Shown here one piece after another: positions 32,201 to 35,615 of a DNA stretch of 35,615 bases. Both the position numbers and the translations under genes were made by a program. The stretch is taken from NCBI GenBank assembly GCA_900696645.1, contig CAADGV010000029.1:1-35615 (forward strand). Direction: 5' to 3'. A model generated the notes under the pieces. It ran no database searches, was not told the origin of the DNA, and saw nothing but the letters and a program-made list of their open reading frames with translations. Position 1 is the first letter of the stretch. Each line of letters starts with the position of its first letter. Source of the stretch: an uncultured Chlorobiota bacterium (GTDB taxonomy: Bacteria > Bacteroidota > Ignavibacteria > UBA10030 > UBA6906).

Positions 32201-32503
32201 GAGACGTTGCGGCACACCGCCTTCCGCAGGCATTGTGTAGACTTCGGTGTTGCCGTCATACTGTCCTGTGAATGCAAGCCGTTTGCCATCCGGCGAGAAG
32301 CGGGCGAACATTTCGTACCCGACATCGTTCGTCAGCTTGCGGGCAACGCCCCCTGTTGCCGCAACCGTGTACAGATCTCCGGCATACGTGAACACAATTT
32401 GATTGCCGTGAATAGCCGGGAATCGCAGAAGCCGCGTTTCCTGGGAAACTGCAAGACCGCACAACGTCATCAACACAACGAATATGTGAATAAAGCGATA
32501 CAT
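29246..32503 (-). CDS. Tricorn-type protease (TolB-like propellers, PDZ, S41 serine peptidase)
   Basis: A 1085-aa exported protease with a signal peptide in residues 1-20. Residues about 25-540 are TolB/WD-like repeats (FSPDGKRLAFTGQ, WSPDGKWIAYVSD, WSPDSKKLLWAD) forming two propellers. A charged linker near 545-585 (EEAPAAKPDAAKKDEKKDAP) follows, then the core helical region, a PDZ domain and the S41 catalytic part. Active-site residues match archaeal tricorn: His in ELNVGHAYVGG, Ser in EFSASDGDIVGYR (about 970) and Glu in EGTGVEPDI. It degrades peptides outside the cytoplasm. A terminator follows. The antisense strand is divergent from the secreted protein gene at 32674. Confidence 0.93.
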   Translation of the reverse strand: MYRFIHIFVVLMTLCGLAVSQETRLLRFPAIHGNQIVFTYAGDLYTVAATGGVARKLTNDVGYEMFARFSPDGKRLAFTGQYDGNTEVYTMPAEGGVPQRLTYTATLGRDDVSDRMGPNNIVMTWKDDKTIVYRSRRIERNDFIGQLFYASVDGGIPEQLPVPRGGFCSFSPDKKKMAYNRVFREFRTWKRYRGGQADDIWIYDFDTKQITNITNNPAQDIIPMWSGNKIYFISDRDSRMNVFVHDLGTKETKKLTNFTEFDVKWPSLGNNAIVFENGGYIYKMDLATERAEKVSISLQEDFSIGRGGWRDVSKEITNFEISPDGSRALFGARGDVFTVPAKNGNTRNITSTSGVHERNSKWSPDGKWIAYVSDASGEDEIYIAPQDGNAPPTQLTKNADTYKYQIYWSPDSKKLLWADKKLRLQLVDISSKNVTTVAQARIWEYSDYGWSPDSKWITYAQPEEKQMTTVYLYSVETGKSYAVTDGWFDSYQPAFSTDGKYLFFVSDRTFNPRYGNTEWNHVYNDMATIYFVTLAKETKSPFAPKSDEVKIKEEAPAAKPDAAKKDEKKDAPKVTVKVDLDGLQSRIAALPVSAGNYRNLQSVGDKLYYIRNSTKQDKATLMMYDLDKQKETELGEFNGFEVSADGKKMLVGGGGSFSIIDLPSSKIDAKEKLTLGDIKVQLDRRAEWNQIFNESWRQMRDFVFDPNLHGVNWAKMRDTYKQLLPYVNHRADLTYIIGEMIGELNVGHAYVGGGDFPKPERIELGLLGAKIERDAASKYYRITKILKGQNWDKSLRSPLTDIGVDAKEGDYIIAIDGKPTNGMKDMYEALVGKAGKQVTLKLNAAPREAGARETVVIPTADERPLYYLNWVEGNIEKVAKATDGKAGYVHIPNMGVDGLNEFVKYFYPQVRKDAMVVDVRGNGGGNVSPMIIERLRRELALISIARNSVPIPDPATTILGPKVLMIDEFSASDGDIVGYRFRKYGLGKIIGKRSWGGVVGIRGSLPLLDGGYLNRPEFSRYDVDGKEWVMEGTGVEPDIFVDNDPAREFSGIDDQLNKAIELIKEELQRKPVKLPPPPPYPDKSK

Positions 32504-32673
32504 GACATCCCTTTCTGATTGGTGCGTGATTGATGAAATAACTTACAGAGAAATGAGGAAAGTTCATAGACCGAGTGTACTCTACAACGCAATCGCCTGC
32601 AGAATGTTGCACAGCAGTTAAAAGTCTTTCAAACGATTGGTAACTTGAAGACAAGATCATTTGACGGCAAGCC

Positions 32674-33174
32674 ATGAAGCCTGTCATTCGGCTCATAACC
32701 GTTTTGCTCATCGTTCTCGGCCCTTCCACGCTCGGCATCGCAACGAGTCCGATAGTTCCGTGGCAACAATATGTTGTCCACGGTGTCGTGCAACGTGCCC
32801 AAGGACTCTCAAGAGAGAATTTCACGTGTACGCTTGCGGGCAAGGTCGGTACAGCAGCCTATCAACGTTTGCGCGGCGGAATCCGGCCGGTGTCGATACC
32901 GGTGGCCATCACGGATACGAGCGGAAGATTCTCCATCAGCGTTTCGGACGGAACAAAGTACGATTCGCTCGTTGTGATGATCGTTCTGCCGGACCGCGAC
33001 CCTGTATTCGGTGAGCCGTTCTCCGTCGCCACCGCATCGATCATAACAGAGTACATCACGACAGATTACACCGACCTCTCCGGCTGCTCAGCGTGCAGAA
33101 CAACAGGCAAGACGTCTGTGATTGATGGATATGTGTACAATCTCCCTGACCAGACCGTCGCCCTGCCTTTTTAG
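32674..33174 (+). CDS. Secreted protein of unknown function with carboxypeptidase-regulatory-like pattern
   Basis: A 166-aa exported protein: a signal peptide (residues 4-24, VIRLITVLLIVLGPSTLGIA), then a domain with VVHGVVQRAQG, VPIPVAITDTSGRFSISVSDGTKYDSLVV-type strands and DRDPVFGEPFSV. The TDTSGRFSISV segment resembles the beta-sandwich of carboxypeptidase-regulatory (CarboxypepD_reg) domains. The pair SGCSACRTTGKT near the end could form a disulfide or metal site. No named family was recognised. It is divergent from the tricorn gene and precedes the M14 peptidase. Confidence 0.62.
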   Translation: MKPVIRLITVLLIVLGPSTLGIATSPIVPWQQYVVHGVVQRAQGLSRENFTCTLAGKVGTAAYQRLRGGIRPVSIPVAITDTSGRFSISVSDGTKYDSLVVMIVLPDRDPVFGEPFSVATASIITEYITTDYTDLSGCSACRTTGKTSVIDGYVYNLPDQTVALPF

Positions 33175-33269
33175 TTCGCCTTCCTTCTCCGAATCAAGAT
33201 GCTTGTATGTTTCAGAGCGGATCGGTATGTTAATCGGCAAAGGAATGTTCTACCAATCACTTCGAGAAG

Positions 33270-34976
33270 ATGAACTTCCCGCCCGGGTATCTCACGCTTT
33301 TTGAACGCAGCAACTTCTTCGAATCGCCCTGTTACGACGATACGATGAAGTACTTTTCTCAATTTGAACAAACCGGGAAAGCGGAGATGTTCACGTTTGG
33401 CATCTCGCCGCAAGGTCGCGAACTGAAGTTCATTGTTGTCGGAAAGGATGGAGACTTCACCCCACAATCGGCGCGCGCCAATGGCAAAGCTGTTGTGCTG
33501 ATTCAAAACGGCATTCACGCCGGAGAAATCGAGGGGAAAGATGCCTGCATGTTGATGCTTCGTGAGATGTTGATTACGAAGGAACTCTCATACCTTCTCG
33601 ACCACCTCGTGCTCGTTATCATTCCAATCCTCAATGTTGATGGTCATGAACGAACAAGTCCATTCAACCGCCCGAATCAGAACGGCCCCGCAACAATGGG
33701 CTGGCGAACTACAAGCTGGAACCTGAATCTCAATCGCGATTACATGAAGGCCGACGCGCCCGAAATGAAAGCGTTGCTACAATTGTACCGGGATTGGCTG
33801 CCCGATTTCTGCATCGACAATCATTCGACTGACGGCGCCAATTTCCGCTACCACATTACGTACGGCATCGAGCAGCATGTGAACATCGACAGAGAACTTG
33901 CCCGCTGGGCGATAGAACTACTGATGCCATTTGTCGTTGAGCGAACGGAGACAGCGGGTTTCGTTACCGGACCGTATTTTGAGTTGTACGGAGAAGAATT
34001 GCATGAGGGCTTCACCGACTGGCCCGCATTACCGCGTTATTCAACAGGATACGCTGCCGCACAGAACAGATTGTGCTTGCTTGTTGAAACGCATTCGCTG
34101 AAGCCGTTCAAGAACCGCGTTTTCTCGACTAAGACAATGAACACCGCCGTCCTGGAGTTCATCAACTCGCAGCACAAAGAGGTGCGAGACTTGAATTACT
34201 TTGCAGATGCGAATACAGTGCACGAGTATCGCCACGAGCGCAAGTTGTTCCCCCTCGTTTTCAAAGGGACGGACGAGTTCGAGATGTTTTCCTTCAAAGG
34301 AGTTGAGTCGACACAGGAGGAAACCGATATCACCGGCTCGAACGTCACGCGTTACTCTGATGTTCCGGCAGACTTCGAGATTCCCTTCTACCGCAAGGCG
34401 GAAACCACAATCGAAGTCGAGGTCCCCTTTGCATACGCTATACCACCTGAGTTTGCCCATCTTGTTGACATCTTGAAGCTGCATGGAATCGAAACAAAGC
34501 AAATCCATGACGGGGAGAAACTCAGCGTTGAGAGATACAGGTTTATTGACATAGAGTTTGCGCCGAAACCGTACGAAGGAAGGCAGCGCGTATCATGCAA
34601 CGTGGAATTGTTTCGGGAAAACACGTTCCTGCCTGCCGGAACGTTTATCGTGTACACACAACAGCGAACTCTTCGCGTGATCATGCATTTATTGGAACCG
34701 CAATCCGCCGACTCTTTTGTAAGCTGGGGATGCTTCAACGCTTTCTTTGAGAGAAAAGAATACGCCGAGCCGTACGTTATGGAGCCGATTGCGAGGAAAA
34801 TGTTGGAGGATGATCCGAAGCTGCGGGAAGAATTCGAAGCGAAGCTTGCAGACGACGACGAATTCAAGAATGATCCCGGGGTGCGGCTGAACTTCTTTTA
34901 TGAGCACTCGCCGTACTTTGACAAATGTGAACGAGTGTATCCCATCATGCGAATTCCACACAAGAATTCTCAATAG
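33270..34976 (+). CDS. M14-family zinc carboxypeptidase-like protein
   Basis: A 568-aa protein. The N-terminal third is an M14 catalytic domain: the zinc motif HAGEIEG (His83, Glu86), NLNLNRDYMKADAPE with the substrate-binding Arg156, and the second zinc His185 in CIDNHSTDGAN. A general-base Glu region (CLLVETHSLKPF) follows. The C-terminal about 270 residues are an uncharacterised extension. No signal peptide is seen, although related proteins in Bacteroidota are often exported. It follows the secreted unknown protein by 95 bp. The start could lie at a nearby alternative Met, since the Shine-Dalgarno sequence is weak. Confidence 0.85.
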   Translation: MNFPPGYLTLFERSNFFESPCYDDTMKYFSQFEQTGKAEMFTFGISPQGRELKFIVVGKDGDFTPQSARANGKAVVLIQNGIHAGEIEGKDACMLMLREMLITKELSYLLDHLVLVIIPILNVDGHERTSPFNRPNQNGPATMGWRTTSWNLNLNRDYMKADAPEMKALLQLYRDWLPDFCIDNHSTDGANFRYHITYGIEQHVNIDRELARWAIELLMPFVVERTETAGFVTGPYFELYGEELHEGFTDWPALPRYSTGYAAAQNRLCLLVETHSLKPFKNRVFSTKTMNTAVLEFINSQHKEVRDLNYFADANTVHEYRHERKLFPLVFKGTDEFEMFSFKGVESTQEETDITGSNVTRYSDVPADFEIPFYRKAETTIEVEVPFAYAIPPEFAHLVDILKLHGIETKQIHDGEKLSVERYRFIDIEFAPKPYEGRQRVSCNVELFRENTFLPAGTFIVYTQQRTLRVIMHLLEPQSADSFVSWGCFNAFFERKEYAEPYVMEPIARKMLEDDPKLREEFEAKLADDDEFKNDPGVRLNFFYEHSPYFDKCERVYPIMRIPHKNSQ

Positions 34977-35014
34977 AGAAGACGGTTGTCATACAATATT
35001 CCAAGGACACAATC

Positions 35015-35515
35015 ATGTCGTGGCTGGGCTTGAAGTACACCGGATCATTTCAATCAAGAAAGTTCTTGCTTTATTCTGAAGATCCGTTACGAGAAGTGTG
35101 GGCATCAATAGCTCTTTATGGTACAAAAGACTTTCTCCGGGCTAATTTCAAACCAACGGATCCCGAAGTTACTGAATGGGAATCCATTTTGACTTATGCG
35201 AGCGTCCGAATTCGACAATCAGTTGAATTTCAGCGAGCCTCAAATAGTGCCTCTCCGCTAACGTCACCACTTTCACTCTATTACTCTCTTTTGAATCTAC
35301 TAAGAGCCTGTACTGCACTTATTTTCGACAAGCTTCCAGAAGCTGGGCACGGTCTGAAGTTTCAAAGGGGGGAGGGATTGTTTGATTCCAGGGCACTCCT
35401 CTTGAACAGGGGTACTTTCCCGAATTACCTGAGAGAGATGAACATTTTCATTCCCGTTGATACTCCAATCAGCTTCGGGGATGCAGTGTCTAGCAGGTTG
35501 CTGAAAAACTCATAA
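35015..35515 (+). pseudogene. YaaC-like protein gene truncated by an insertion sequence
   Basis: The 166-codon frame starts after AAGGACACAATC. ASPLTSPLSLYYSLLNLLRACTALIF and the surrounding sequence resemble YaaC-like proteins, whose function is unknown and which are usually about 300 residues or more. The coding sequence is cut at about codon 160. The last residues (RLLKNS and stop) are encoded by the terminal inverted repeat of the adjacent insertion sequence, GGTTGCTGAAAAACTC. The remaining 3' part, if present, lies beyond the element and outside the window. Confidence 0.68.
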
Positions 35516-35615
35516 AAAGTTCGCGATTGATCAATCGAGTGTTTATCTTGGTGGCGCATACTCCACCATCAAGGAAAAGAGCACCATGCGAGGCAACGAC
35601 CCCAAGCAAGCGCCA
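35494..35615 (+). mobile_element. Left end of an insertion sequence (partial)
   Basis: An IS-end-like sequence, GGTTGCTGAAAAACTC, starts within the YaaC-like gene after a CTAG. It is followed by the palindrome CGATTGATCAATCG (35524-35537) and then by a transposase start. The right end is outside the window, so the family cannot be confirmed. IS5- or IS1182-type elements with this kind of terminal repeat are the best guess. Confidence 0.65.
35586..35615 (+). CDS. Transposase, N-terminal fragment cut by the window edge
   Basis: The ATG at 35586 follows AAGGAAAAGAGCACC and reads MRGNDPKQAP before the window ends. Many IS5/IS1182-type DDE transposases begin MRG(N/D)D..Q. Only ten residues are visible, so the assignment leans on the adjacent IS end. 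Confidence 0.55.
   Translation, partial: MRGNDPKQAP

Overview
The window is a bacterial chromosome segment, moderately GC-rich, with nearly all genes on the minus strand from 1 to about 23.9 kb. The gene content suggests an anaerobic or microaerophilic member of the Bacteroidota/Chlorobiota/Ignavibacteria side of the FCB group: a group 3d NAD-linked [NiFe] hydrogenase, a polysulfide/thiosulfate-reductase-type molybdoenzyme, cytochrome bd, a tricorn-type protease, FadL-type porin and LVIVD-repeat secreted protein. This placement is an inference from gene content and style, not from a marker gene.

Layout. (1) 64-1032: secreted LVIVD beta-propeller protein. (2) 1349-8765: hydrogenase operon, read leftward as hypA-hypB-hoxE-hoxF-hoxU-hoxY-hoxH-membrane orf-hoxW, with a sigma54-type promoter in front of hypA. 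Its intergenic gaps are filled with several families of inverted and direct repeats. (3) 8972-10980: a damaged restriction-modification locus. The methyltransferase is frameshifted by a C8 tract inside its DPPY motif. The HincII-like endonuclease runs in frame into the N-terminal piece of an ACR3/bile-acid-symporter-type permease, followed by the 3' stub of a beta-barrel gene. (4) 11213-23889: a sulfur/molybdoenzyme cluster, read leftward as a MerR/two-CW regulator (sigma54-type promoter), psrA-psrB-psrC, two YedE/YeeE transporters, an inactive-looking rhodanese, an AhpD-like protein, MobA, a FadL porin (followed by a terminator), a hydrogenase-protease-like protein, a Moco-sulfurase-like aminotransferase, a Tll0287-like haem protein, an FmdB zinc ribbon, a rhodanese and a DUF6132 protein. 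(5) 24158-35615: mostly stand-alone genes. These are a UDP-GlcNAc 2-epimerase, OsmC (third sigma54-type promoter), cydAB, a lipoprotein, a tricorn protease, a secreted unknown, an M14 carboxypeptidase and a YaaC-like gene cut by the left end of an insertion sequence whose transposase begins at the window edge.

How the parts fit together. Hox would exchange electrons between H2 and NAD(H). PsrABC would pass quinol electrons to polysulfide, thiosulfate or a related substrate. YedE proteins and rhodaneses would move and carry sulfane sulfur. MobA and the Moco-sulfurase-like protein would finish the molybdenum cofactor. CydAB would remove or respire oxygen. Three promoters of nearly identical -24/-12 sequence (GG-N10-GC with an invariant AAATCTGC) lie before hypA, merR and osmC and suggest that hydrogen and sulfur metabolism are controlled together by RpoN. 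No tRNA, rRNA or CRISPR array was seen.
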